Assembly (NCBI GenBank): GCA_034431495.1
Contig: DAOUDB010000155.1
Location: forward strand, 1-12,582
Length of the DNA: 12,582 bases
Direction: 5' to 3'
Origin: Roseilinea sp034431495
GTDB lineage: Bacteria; Chloroflexota; Anaerolineae; J036; Brachytrichaceae
The position numbers were made by a program, and so were the translations under genes. Below are positions 1 to 7,285 of this stretch, piece after piece. Position 1 is the stretch's first letter, and every line of letters begins with the position of its first letter. Below the pieces are notes generated by a model, which did not search any database, was not told the DNA's origin, and was given only the letters and a program-made list of their open reading frames with translations.

Positions 1-1813
1 GCAGCGCACCGGTAATGCTGCTGCCGGGCGTGTAGTCAGCCAGCAATTGGGCAGCCAGCGTCAGTTCTGCGGTGATCGCCGATGTGTCCGCGCCGCTCAA
101 CTGGTTCAGAACCGCCGCAATGTACTGATACGCCAGAATGTAGTAGGCATTGCCGCCTGCAGCGGGGGTCTGCAACACCTGATACCAGGTCTGGCCGCTG
201 GAGAAGAAGGGCGAATCTTCGCCGTCTGGCATCACCAACGCCCAGGTGGCATCGTACGGCGCGGGGCCGTACTTGGAGCGATTGCCCCAGTAGCCCTGGG
301 TGCGCGTGCAGCCTTCGTTGCACGGCACACTGACCGGAATATCCCAACGATCCGAATTGCTGACGCCGGTTGCGCTGGCAACAAATGAGGCAACGTTCTC
401 GACGGTGTAGTTGCCGCATGTCTCGTACGGACCGATCCAGCGCGTGTACGTGAAGCGAGCCGGCACGTTCGGGGCGCACACCGTGCCCAGGTCGCCGGCA
501 AACGAATCACTCACCGACACACACTTGTCGATCTCGGTGATGGCGGCCCGCGCGAAGCTGACCTCGGCCGTGCCGGAGAAGTCGCTCGTGCCAGCCGGCG
601 TGCCATGCCGCTGCGCGTCGTAGCTCACGTTCTGCGCAGTGGCAACCGCAGTGTTCACGCGGCTGTCGCCGTTCGGCAGCGCCACGGCATAGTTGCATTT
701 CACAGTCCAGTTCGGCCCCAGCGTGTACGGGAGTGTCACCTGCACAGCGCCGGCCACACAGTTCGACACCGAGGCAATAATGTCGGGCGACACGATGTCG
801 GACACACTCAACAGACGCACAGCGAACGGCGCCATGTTCGTGACCCGGATCGTGCCGGTCGCCAGCCAACTGCTATCCACAGCGCGAGCGTCGACATCGA
901 CGGTGTATGTCACCTGATACTGCTGGCCCACCGCCAGTGTCAGTTCAGATTGATCTGCGGACTTATCGATCGTCCACTTGTACTTGCGCTGCAGTGACGT
1001 AGACACGTCCTTGCGCACCTTCAGGCTGAAACAAGACACCGTCACCGACGCTTCTGAATATTGGCCGGTTTGCCGAATGGTCGCGCGGTTCTTGTAGGTA
1101 ACGTTGCCCTGATCGCAGGTGAACGTCTTCGGATACGTCTGCGAGCCGCTATCATTGAACACCCACGTCATGCCATTGCTGTCATCCACGTTCACTGAGT
1201 CATTCAACAGCGTCGGCGTGTTCGAGAGGGTAGCCACGGCGGTGGCCGTTGGGCCTGCCGGCACACCGACCGACCCCACCAGATTCGAGATAGTCACCGT
1301 AGCCGAAATCTGATAGGAGCCGCCGGCCACGCGAGCCGAGGCCGGCAGATCTACCTTGTACTCGTAGCAGCCCGTATCTCCCGCTTCAATGCTGTCGTTC
1401 GCGCCAAGTGGCACATTCTGAGTGCCGATCACCTGCGAGAACCCCGAACCGCCGAGCAACGTCGCCACAATGCTCAGGCCCTGAGTGGCCTCGGCGCCGG
1501 TGTTAGTGACACACACCTGGCCGTCAATCCAGGAGATCTCCGTGCTGGGCTGCTTCGTGACAGCAACAGTGAACATGGACGTGCCGCTGTCTCCGCGCAA
1601 CAGTTGCCAGGAAGCCGGCGTCACGGTCTTGTTTATGGTCCACTTGAAGTTTTGCTTCCACTGGCCTCGGGCCGTGGCGTCTGCCGTGATCGTCGTCCCT
1701 TCTGAAGGCGCCGGCATTTGTGCAGCAGCCGGCGCAGGCAGGCTCATGGCTACAGCAGCCGCCAGGCCCACAACACACACACCCGCGATGATTCTACGCA
1801 TACCTGGTCTCAT
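1..1813 (-). CDS. Secreted beta-rich repeat protein with CTxTQGYW-type C-terminal module (3' end outside window)
   Basis: The frame is open for 604 codons and leaves the window at the left edge, so the C-terminus is missing. The ATG at 1813 has a GGAG seven bases upstream. The N-terminus is a signal peptide: basic MRPGMRR, a hydrophobic stretch at about residues 8-24, then an APAAA cleavage region near 31. Two related units follow. One starts at NFKWTINK (about 55-62) and the other at KYKWTIDK (about 277-284); each continues with W-x(3)-G-x-(V/I)-x-VTN and is predicted beta-rich with paired Cys. A third segment has KCVSVSDSFAG (430-440). CTRTQGYW at 502-509 and YYILAYQYIAAVLNQ further on match, from memory, a module that recurs at the ends of bacterial exported proteins (CTLTQGYWKTH ... 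LAHQLIAAKLN). It is probably a cell-surface or extracellular structural protein. Ligand and anchoring are unknown because the C-terminus is not visible. Confidence 0.85.
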   Translation of the reverse strand, partial: MRPGMRRIIAGVCVVGLAAAVAMSLPAPAAAQMPAPSEGTTITADATARGQWKQNFKWTINKTVTPASWQLLRGDSGTSMFTVAVTKQPSTEISWIDGQVCVTNTGAEATQGLSIVATLLGGSGFSQVIGTQNVPLGANDSIEAGDTGCYEYKVDLPASARVAGGSYQISATVTISNLVGSVGVPAGPTATAVATLSNTPTLLNDSVNVDDSNGMTWVFNDSGSQTYPKTFTCDQGNVTYKNRATIRQTGQYSEASVTVSCFSLKVRKDVSTSLQRKYKWTIDKSADQSELTLAVGQQYQVTYTVDVDARAVDSSWLATGTIRVTNMAPFAVRLLSVSDIVSPDIIASVSNCVAGAVQVTLPYTLGPNWTVKCNYAVALPNGDSRVNTAVATAQNVSYDAQRHGTPAGTSDFSGTAEVSFARAAITEIDKCVSVSDSFAGDLGTVCAPNVPARFTYTRWIGPYETCGNYTVENVASFVASATGVSNSDRWDIPVSVPCNEGCTRTQGYWGNRSKYGPAPYDATWALVMPDGEDSPFFSSGQTWYQVLQTPAAGGNAYYILAYQYIAAVLNQLSGADTSAITAELTLAAQLLADYTPGSSITGAL

Positions 1814-1824
1814 ATCATTGCTCC

Positions 1825-1885
1825 ATTCAATTGAATTGCCCGAATGTCAGACACTGAACCTGCCAGAGTGGGCGTCGCGCTGGCA
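1825..1885 (-). repeat. Cluster of three inverted repeats in the leader of the secreted-protein gene
   Basis: Three inverted repeats lie between the proposed promoter and the start codon. The perfect 12-bp palindrome ATTCAATTGAAT (1825-1836) begins one base from the GGAG ribosome-binding site. TCAG-aca-CTGA covers 1847-1857. TGCCAG (1861-1866) pairs with CTGGCA (1880-1885), with extra GCG/CGC pairing inside. They could fold in the mRNA leader or bind a regulator. No known riboswitch or protein site is recognised. Confidence 0.45.
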
Positions 1886-2042
1886 ACGCATCGATCTACT
1901 CGTTATGGTCTGTCAATATCCTCCCTGTTGGGAATCTTGTGGCCACATCGCACGATCGACACAAAGCCCGCGGCCAGAAATTGCACTCTCCACGCTCTTG
2001 GAAGCAGCACATCCTTGCGATCCAGGACAATTGCCTGCAGAT

Positions 2043-2071
2043 ATTCTAAGAAGAGGGTCAGGCGATATCAA
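2043..2071 (-). promoter_or_regulatory. Candidate sigma70-type promoter for the secreted-protein gene
   Basis: On the minus strand, TTGATA (2071-2066) and TAGAAT (2048-2043) are separated by exactly 17 bases. Each hexamer matches the -35 or -10 consensus at five of six positions. Transcription would start near 2036, giving a leader of about 220 nt before the ATG at 1813. A bare TTGACA nearer the gene (1916-1911) has no matching -10 and is a weaker choice. Confidence 0.55.
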
Positions 2072-2088
2072 CTCGGAGTTTACCGAGT
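2071..2088. promoter_or_regulatory. Inverted repeat abutting the -35 box, possible operator
   Basis: ACTCGG (2071-2076) and CCGAGT (2083-2088) form a perfect 6-bp inverted repeat with a 6-base spacer. It overlaps the outer edge of the proposed -35 hexamer by one base. That position suits a dimeric regulator acting on the secreted-protein promoter. No regulator gene lies next to it, and chance occurrence is possible. Confidence 0.35.
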
Positions 2089-2149
2089 CAATCCAAAGCG
2101 GTATTTGGAGCGCACACTGGGAATAGGTGCTATGCGCATTGCACTAAGA

Positions 2150-2236
2150 GGACAAAAACAAAAAAGAGGGAGCCAGGCACACGGTCACTGGGTAAGAGTG
2201 CTGGGGGGAGGGACACTCTTACGGGGGCAGTGAACC
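2150..2236 (-). terminator. Large hairpin plus T-rich run after the aminotransferase gene
   Basis: GTAAGAGTG (2192-2200) and CACTCTTAC (2214-2222) form a perfect 9-bp stem around a 13-base purine-rich loop. Outer arms TCACTG (2185-2190) and CAGTGA (2228-2233) extend it after a small asymmetric bulge. On the minus strand the hairpin comes about 50 bases after the aminotransferase stop, and a TTTTTTGTTTTTG run follows at about 2166-2154. The run starts some 15 bases beyond the stem, so this is not a textbook intrinsic terminator. It could instead be a mobile intergenic repeat or part of a small RNA. Confidence 0.45.
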
Positions 2237-2284
2237 AAACCCAACTCCCAGACCAAATTGTAGCACATTTCTGCGCCGGCGCAA

Positions 2285-3445
2285 CTAGAAAATCACAGCA
2301 AGTGCCCGGCACAGCGCAGCCACTCCGGCGGCCAACGCATCAGGACGGGTCAGACATGAGATCATCAGATGGCCGGCGTTCTGCGCGGCCACCCCATAGT
2401 AATAGCCTGGATGTACCAGCACGCCGGCGTCGAGCAGGTCGATCACTAATTGCTCTTCGTCCTGGCAATCGAGCACCTGCGGGAAAAGGTAGTATCCGCC
2501 ATCCGGGCGATTGACCTCAAGCCGGGCGCAGGCAGACAATGCCCCCACAGCAAGGTCGAGATTGGCGCGAATGCGCTGCCGCATCTCATCGACAAATGGC
2601 ATTCCCCGCTCGAACAACGCCGGCAGCATGGTCTGAGTGAGCGTGTTTGCGCCCAGGAAGGTGTCGTTCAGCATCTCCAGCCGCTCGGCGTACAGCGCGC
2701 TGGCGCGTTCGCTCAACACAATCCAACCCAGCTTCAGATCGGGCAACGCAAACATCTTGGAAATGCCGTTCAAGGTGAACACCATCAGGTCGGGGTGTAA
2801 TGCGCCCAGGAACGGCACAGTCGGCGCGCGATAGGGGAACTCGGCGAACACTTCGTCGCAGATGATGGGCAGATCGAGTGCGTCGAACACAGGTTGGCGG
2901 GCCTGCACGACCATGCCGGTGGGATTGTGCGGAGAAATGACCAGCACGGCGCGGGTGCGTTTATCTACCTGGTCGCGCAGGCTATCCGCATCGATCCGCC
3001 AATCCCGCCCCTCGTCCAAACGATAGGGGCGCAACTCAACACGATAGATCGCCGCGAGATATTCGAACAGCGGGTAGCTCACATCGGGGGCCAGCACATT
3101 GTCGCCCGGCTCGCACAACAGCGCGAACAACAGACTGTACGCCTCGCTGGTGCTGGCCGTGACGAACACGCGGTCGGGGTCATGAGGCAGATCCGGCGCC
3201 CGCCGGCCTGCATAGTAGCGCGTAATTGCTTCGCGCGCCGTCAGTAGGCCACGCGGGTCGGGATCGTAGCGCCGGCTGGCCCAATATCGTTCTGCGGCAT
3301 CGCGCAGGATGTCTGCCGGGAACAGCAAGCCCTGGTGCGTGGGATTGCTGCTGGTCAGGTCGATGTAGCCACGTTGGGCCACCCGTCGGCGCGCCAGCTC
3401 GATGCGGTTGGCAGACAGATCCGCGCCGGCCAGAAAGCCACTCAT
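2285..3445 (-). CDS. PLP-dependent class I/II aminotransferase
   Basis: A 386-residue protein of fold-type I aminotransferase length. It has SNPTHQG near residues 33-39, SPHNPTG at 171-177 (N174 contacts PLP), CDE at 196-198 (D197 pairs with the pyridine nitrogen), and SKMFALPDLKLGW with the Schiff-base lysine at K230. It should move an amino group between an amino acid and a 2-oxo acid in the cytoplasm; the substrate cannot be told. Two positions deviate: the usual DxxY is DEVF (F200), and the C-terminal Arg that holds the substrate carboxylate in the RIS/RLS block reads MIS (M361). The ATG at 3445 was chosen because it overlaps the upstream stop as ATGA and follows a GGGG; a longer frame exists but reads unlike a protein before this point. 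It is translationally coupled to the oxidoreductase upstream. Confidence 0.9.
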   Translation of the reverse strand: MSGFLAGADLSANRIELARRRVAQRGYIDLTSSNPTHQGLLFPADILRDAAERYWASRRYDPDPRGLLTAREAITRYYAGRRAPDLPHDPDRVFVTASTSEAYSLLFALLCEPGDNVLAPDVSYPLFEYLAAIYRVELRPYRLDEGRDWRIDADSLRDQVDKRTRAVLVISPHNPTGMVVQARQPVFDALDLPIICDEVFAEFPYRAPTVPFLGALHPDLMVFTLNGISKMFALPDLKLGWIVLSERASALYAERLEMLNDTFLGANTLTQTMLPALFERGMPFVDEMRQRIRANLDLAVGALSACARLEVNRPDGGYYLFPQVLDCQDEEQLVIDLLDAGVLVHPGYYYGVAAQNAGHLMISCLTRPDALAAGVAALCRALAVIF

Positions 3446-4527
3446 CGCCCCACAGCCGGCAACACCACGTTGGCGCGCAACCGCGCAGACCGGCTCGACG
3501 CCTCGATGACGCGCATGGCATACCAGCCCAGTTCGCCGGGCGATTGATTGTCTGCCACACCCAGGGCGCAATCGGCCAGGTTCTGGGCCGGCGCATAGAT
3601 GCGATAGCGTTCGCCGGCCGGCACTTCAGGATAAGTCACACTCTGCCCATCCATGCCATGAAACGACAGATGGCCGGCGTGAATGTCCAGGTGTATTGCG
3701 CCCTGCGTGCCGTGAACATGGATTTCGCATTGCGAATGCCCCGGCATCGGCGCGCCGTGGCTCATCAACGACGCCAGCGCCCCGTTGGCCAGTTGCACGT
3801 TGATGGCATCGTACACGTCCAGCGCCCCACCGGCGTTATCGAAGCGCGCAAACACCTCAACCGGGTCAGACGCCACCAGAAAACCGAGCAGCGCGGCCAG
3901 ATGCGAGATCTGCGTGTAGATATGCCCACCGCCTGCAACAGCCGGGTCGCTGTAAGACGACAATCCCGGCATGCGGTAAGGCACCCGCTCTGGATGCTTC
4001 TCTGCATCGATGCCGAATGCCTTGTCCAACGGCAGCCCGCGATACAGGCCGGCGGTCGTGTTGGTGAACAACATCGTCACCATTTTGACGTCGCCCAGCG
4101 CACCCGACTGGATCAGCCGGCGCGCCTCGATCGCGTGTGTGTTGTAGTGCCACGGGCAGCCGATCAGGCACTGCGCGCCTTTCTGCTTCGCCAGCGTCAC
4201 CAACTCGCCGGCCTCGGCTGCCGTAATGGTCATCGGCTTTTCAACGAGGACGTGCAGGCCGCGCTCGAGGGCTGCCCGCGCCTGCTCGTAGTGCGCGTTG
4301 GGCGTAGTGCTGATAATCACCCCGCGCAGCCCCTCGATAGCCAGCACTTCGTCCAGCGTGACGCATGCCATCGGGATATTGAAGTCAGCAGCGATTTTGT
4401 CGGCCTTCTCGCGCGAGCGGGATTGAATGGCAACCAGTTCAGCCTGGGGATGCTGTTTGAGGGCGGGAATATGCGCGTAGGTGCCCCACCACCCCGCGCC
4501 AATGAGAGCGATTCGCGCTTTTTCCAT
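3442..4527 (-). CDS. Gfo/Idh/MocA family NAD(P)-dependent oxidoreductase
   Basis: A 361-residue protein, the usual length for the family. The N-terminal Rossmann fold shows ALIGAGWWG (residues 7-15) after a beta strand, then STTPNAHYEQA and the family motif EKP at 97-99, whose lysine lies at the active site. The C-terminal half is the alpha/beta substrate domain with GGGHIYTQISH (199-209); H209 matches the catalytic histidine, while the Asp often found four residues before it is Thr here. Members oxidise or reduce sugars, inositols and related polyols. The substrate is not predictable, but coupling to an aminotransferase suggests that the oxidised product may be aminated. The ATG at 4527 follows GAGGA at good spacing. 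First gene of a two-gene unit. Confidence 0.9.
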   Translation of the reverse strand: MEKARIALIGAGWWGTYAHIPALKQHPQAELVAIQSRSREKADKIAADFNIPMACVTLDEVLAIEGLRGVIISTTPNAHYEQARAALERGLHVLVEKPMTITAAEAGELVTLAKQKGAQCLIGCPWHYNTHAIEARRLIQSGALGDVKMVTMLFTNTTAGLYRGLPLDKAFGIDAEKHPERVPYRMPGLSSYSDPAVAGGGHIYTQISHLAALLGFLVASDPVEVFARFDNAGGALDVYDAINVQLANGALASLMSHGAPMPGHSQCEIHVHGTQGAIHLDIHAGHLSFHGMDGQSVTYPEVPAGERYRIYAPAQNLADCALGVADNQSPGELGWYAMRVIEASSRSARLRANVVLPAVGR

Positions 4528-4550
4528 GCATGTCCTCGGCAATTCGGCGC

Positions 4551-4556
4551 ATTGTA
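4551..4556 (-). promoter_or_regulatory. Possible -10 box for the oxidoreductase-aminotransferase unit
   Basis: TACAAT on the minus strand lies 23 bases before the oxidoreductase ATG, inside the 48-base divergent gap. No good -35 box sits 16-18 bases upstream; that position overlaps the start codon of the opposite gene. If real, the promoter overlaps the beginning of the secreted-protein gene at 4576. Confidence 0.3.
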
Positions 4557-4575
4557 TCGCACGCGGTGGCGCGCC

Positions 4576-5637
4576 ATGTATCACGCGCCCATGAGTAAAC
4601 ACGCGCACGGGCCTGTAGTCGCCGGCACCCTCGTGGCAGTCGGACTGGCGCTCACAGCAAGTTTCTTCACCGGCAATATCGCCGCGCGCGCAGCCGGCCC
4701 ACCGGCACTGGCCGGCTGTCCCATGTTCCCGCCCGACAACATCTGGAACACGCGCATCGACATGCTGCCGGTCCATGCGCGTTCGAGCCAGTACATCAAT
4801 TCAATCGGCGCGAACACAGCACTGCATGCCGATTTCGGCACGACCTACCTCGACGCGCCGATCGGCATCCCCTACACCGTGGTGCTGGGCACACAGCCGC
4901 TTGTCACCATCACATTTGACCTGTACTCATGGAGCGCAGCCGAAAGCGACCCCGGCCCCTACCCCATCCCCCCTGGTGCGCCGATCGAAGGCGGCGATAG
5001 CCCTGACAACGACGGCGACCGGCATGTGCTGGTGCTTGACAGCACCCGCTGCAAGCTCTATGAAGTGTGGAAGGCGTATCCGCAGCCAGATGGCTCGTGG
5101 CGCGGTGGCTCAGGCGCCGTGTTCGACCTGACCTCCAACGCGCTCCGCCCGGACGGCTGGACTTCTGCAGACGCAGCCGGCCTGCCCATTCTGCCGGGGT
5201 TGGTGCGGCGCGACGAGGTGCTGCGCGGCGAAATCAATCACGCTATCCGTTTTACAGCAGCGCGCACACAGCGCGCCTATGTGTGGCCGGCGCGGCACTT
5301 TGCCTCGACCATCACCGATTCCATTGTGCCGCCCATGGGCCAGCGTTTCCGGCTGAAAGCCAGCGTGCCGATCAGTCAGTACCATCCACACATCCAGGTG
5401 ATTTTCACCGCCTTCAAGCGCTATGGCCTGATCCTCGCCGACAATGGCAGCAACTGGTACGTCACCGGCACCCATGACCCACTGTGGGACGATGGGATGC
5501 TGAACGCTGCATTTCGCTCGCTGCGCGGCTCGGACTTCGAGGCGGTTGATGTATCCAGCCTGATGGTCAATCCGAATTCAGGCCAGGCGCTCTATCCGGC
5601 CGACAGGCGCGCGCACCTGCCGATCGTGCGAAGATAG
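4576..5637 (+). CDS. Secreted protein of a recurrent uncharacterised family
   Basis: A 353-residue protein. An N-terminal signal peptide has a hydrophobic core at about residues 14-31 and an ARAAG cleavage region near 37-41. The mature part begins with GCPMFPPDNIWNTRID and carries dense blocks: SDPGPYPIPPGAPIEGG, GDRHVLVLD, GSGAVFDL, SADAAGLPILPGLVR, RAYVWPARHFAS, PPMGQRFRLKA, ADNGSNWY and GSDFEAVDVSSLM. From memory, these blocks recur in exported hypothetical proteins of many soil and aquatic bacteria, but I know no biochemical function. The repeated acidic, His and Trp blocks suggest an enzyme or carbohydrate-binding role, which is only a guess. The start at 4576 has GGTGG upstream; an ATG five codons later (4591) is possible but lacks a ribosome-binding site. 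The frame stays open far upstream, but that part is antisense to the oxidoreductase and was left out. Confidence 0.85.
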   Translation: MYHAPMSKHAHGPVVAGTLVAVGLALTASFFTGNIAARAAGPPALAGCPMFPPDNIWNTRIDMLPVHARSSQYINSIGANTALHADFGTTYLDAPIGIPYTVVLGTQPLVTITFDLYSWSAAESDPGPYPIPPGAPIEGGDSPDNDGDRHVLVLDSTRCKLYEVWKAYPQPDGSWRGGSGAVFDLTSNALRPDGWTSADAAGLPILPGLVRRDEVLRGEINHAIRFTAARTQRAYVWPARHFASTITDSIVPPMGQRFRLKASVPISQYHPHIQVIFTAFKRYGLILADNGSNWYVTGTHDPLWDDGMLNAAFRSLRGSDFEAVDVSSLMVNPNSGQALYPADRRAHLPIVRR

Positions 5638-5638
5638 C

Positions 5639-5679
5639 GTGAGACCGGCAGCCCGCGCCGTCCCGCAGCGTTGTCTCAC
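5639..5679. terminator. Inverted repeat between convergent genes, possible bidirectional terminator
   Basis: GTGAGAC (5639-5645) and GTCTCAC (5673-5679) are perfect 7-bp arms around a GC-rich 27-base centre. They fill the 38-base gap between the converging secreted-protein and acetyltransferase genes; the right arm contains the acetyltransferase stop codon. There is no T-run on either side, so termination is only plausible. Confidence 0.3.
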
Positions 5680-6482
5680 AGGTTGACCAGAATCGCGCGG
5701 GCATACGCCAACTGGAACCCCAGTCGCTCGATGTTGCGCTGCGAATCAGAGCCGGGCGCAGTGATGACGATGGCAATATCGCAGCCGGCCGCGCCGGCAT
5801 CCGCCAGACGCCGCCGGAGCAGCGCAGATTGAACGCCACGCCGGCGATACTGCGCCCGCGTGCTTGCCCCACCCAACTCGACGACTCCTTCATGCATGAA
5901 CATCGCACCGCCCCCGGCCGGCTGCCCATCCAACCAGGCCAGATAGCTTATGCCATTGCGACAGTGGAAGTTCGGTCGGTTCATGTCGAGATCGGTCTGC
6001 GAAGGCTCATCAACGCCGCCGAACCCTTGCGTCACCGTGCGCGACCAGATATCGGCATCGGCAGCGTTGGCCATCGTCACCACCACATCGTCCCCGGCCA
6101 GGCGCGCCGGCGCATGGGGCAATGGGCATGCCAGCGCGTTCTGGAATCGCTCCAATCGATAGCCGCGCCGGCCCGCTAATTCGATCAGCGACGGGTCCGC
6201 AAGCGCGCAAATGTCGAGGCGCGGTAGCGCGCCTCGACTGCGATAGAACATCTCGACCGCATCCAGTTCGGCCAGTAACACGGAGCCGGCCAGGCCCAGC
6301 CCGATCGCCCGATTCACCGGCGCCGGCGGGTCGCCATCGGCGCAGACCAGCGTGCCGCCGGCAAAAGGAGTCACATCACACTGCCGCGACAGACCCAGGT
6401 CACAGCGCGCACGCGCATAGCCGGCAGCTCGCGCGGCGATGGCTCGTTCCAGCCGGCCGGCCAGTGGGCGATCAACCAGCAT
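5676..6482 (-). CDS. GNAT family N-acetyltransferase
   Basis: A 268-residue protein. The C-terminal half carries the GNAT acetyl-CoA site: strand VELGGASTRAQ followed by QYRRRGVQSALL (211-222), the Q/R-x-x-G-x-A pyrophosphate loop, then SDSQRNIERLGF (about 245-256), the usual helix before the last strand. The N-terminal half (about 1-125) looks like a degenerate second GNAT-like domain, consistent with the length of tandem-GNAT proteins. It should transfer an acetyl group to an amine or small molecule; the substrate is unknown. The ATG at 6482 was chosen: it overlaps the methyltransferase stop by 11 bases, has AAAGG upstream, and begins LVDRPLAGRLERA, typical for the family. An earlier ATG at 6530 would overlap by 59 bases. 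Last gene of the exporter operon. Confidence 0.85.
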   Translation of the reverse strand: MLVDRPLAGRLERAIAARAAGYARARCDLGLSRQCDVTPFAGGTLVCADGDPPAPVNRAIGLGLAGSVLLAELDAVEMFYRSRGALPRLDICALADPSLIELAGRRGYRLERFQNALACPLPHAPARLAGDDVVVTMANAADADIWSRTVTQGFGGVDEPSQTDLDMNRPNFHCRNGISYLAWLDGQPAGGGAMFMHEGVVELGGASTRAQYRRRGVQSALLRRRLADAGAAGCDIAIVITAPGSDSQRNIERLGFQLAYARAILVNL

Positions 6483-7269
6483 CCCAGCGAAACCTTTGCC
6501 AGATGAACTTCTGGCGAACCGGGAATGCATGTCGATCCGAGCCGTATTGGCTTATGGCCCATTCCTTCAGCCGGGCAACGCAGTCAGGGAAGATCGCATC
6601 GGGCACTTTCCAGGTTGACGACCAGATGCGTCCCTCCAGCGCATCGAGTTCCTGTCGCACCGTGCGAGTCTCGACGCGCTGTCCTACCGACCATTCGGTC
6701 AACTCGGCGCCCTGCTCTCGCAATGCGGCCTGTATGGCGTCGAACGGCTCGTGCGAGTAGCTGGTCGCCACATCGTGCGCCCTGACGATCTGCGTCCAGG
6801 CGTCGCGCATGTGTTTGGAGGGCGAGTCGGGATCGCGCCAGTCGTAGCCGGTCATCAGACTGCCGCCCGGCTTCAAGACACGCCGGATTTCGCGCAAGGC
6901 CACGCGCCAGTCACTCACCAGGTGGAACACATGCACGACGATTGCGACATCGAAGAGGCTGTCTCGCAAGGGCAGCGCCAGCGCGTCAGCCTGGGCAAGG
7001 TCGGGCCGGCGCGCGCCCGGCGGCAGTTGTTCGATCAGCCGGCCCATCATGCCGCGCGACAGATCGATGCCGGTGAGGTGGAGTCCTTGCGCCAGCAATG
7101 GCCGGGCAATGCGGCCGGTGCCGATGCCGACCTCCAGCAGGCGCGCATCGCGGCCAAACGTATCCACCACCACCTGCGCCACAGCGGTCGACACGTCTGG
7201 CGGCAGGCCGCGCGTCTGGTCGTAAAAGTCCACTGCGCGATCGAACGAGATCGATTCCATAGGCCCCAT
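6472..7269 (-). CDS. Class I SAM-dependent methyltransferase
   Basis: A 265-residue protein with a Methyltransf_11-type core. Motif I is LLEVGIGTGR (44-53), the acidic residue ending strand 2 is D69 in TGIDLS, QADALALPL around 93-101 is motif II, and RRVLKPGG (129-136) is the post-motif loop. The N-terminus FDRAVDFYDQTRGLP is typical of small-molecule and quinone or antibiotic methyltransferases. The C-terminal about 110 residues form a substrate cap I cannot assign. It methylates an unknown small molecule in the cytoplasm. It starts 16 bases after the ABC ATPase stop, so it is probably co-transcribed with the exporter. The ATG at 7260 (MESISFDR) is an alternative with GGGG upstream but close spacing. 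Confidence 0.88.
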   Translation of the reverse strand: MGPMESISFDRAVDFYDQTRGLPPDVSTAVAQVVVDTFGRDARLLEVGIGTGRIARPLLAQGLHLTGIDLSRGMMGRLIEQLPPGARRPDLAQADALALPLRDSLFDVAIVVHVFHLVSDWRVALREIRRVLKPGGSLMTGYDWRDPDSPSKHMRDAWTQIVRAHDVATSYSHEPFDAIQAALREQGAELTEWSVGQRVETRTVRQELDALEGRIWSSTWKVPDAIFPDCVARLKEWAISQYGSDRHAFPVRQKFIWQRFRWDAG

Positions 7270-7285
7270 TGAACCACGAGCGGCC

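Larger units (their letters stand above)
1814..2284. other. 471-base non-coding stretch: leader, promoter and terminator-like elements
   Basis: No convincing gene lies here on either strand. The open frames crossing it have no ribosome-binding site, show no family resemblance, and partly run antisense to the secreted-protein gene. The stretch is less GC-rich than the genes around it and nearly free of the GCCGGC hexamer that is common in them; only one copy occurs, at the aminotransferase end. In minus-strand order it contains a 12-bp palindrome just after the aminotransferase stop (2272-2283), a large hairpin with a T-rich run (2150-2236), a strong-looking promoter (2043-2071), and a leader with inverted repeats ending at the start of the secreted-protein gene. 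Confidence 0.7.

Noticed and set aside
1911..1916. Perfect TTGACA on the minus strand close to the secreted-protein gene
   Set aside because: No acceptable -10 box lies 16-18 bases downstream; the 2043-2071 pair fits better.
1485..2233. Plus-strand open frames through the secreted-protein start and the intergenic stretch
   Set aside because: Partly antisense to a clear signal-peptide gene, no ribosome-binding site, and no protein-like pattern; the region carries promoter elements instead.
3226..4575. Long open frame upstream of the secreted protein on the plus strand, giving an apparent 803-residue protein
   Set aside because: It is antisense to the oxidoreductase and aminotransferase genes, has shadow-like composition, and the signal peptide starts only at 4576.
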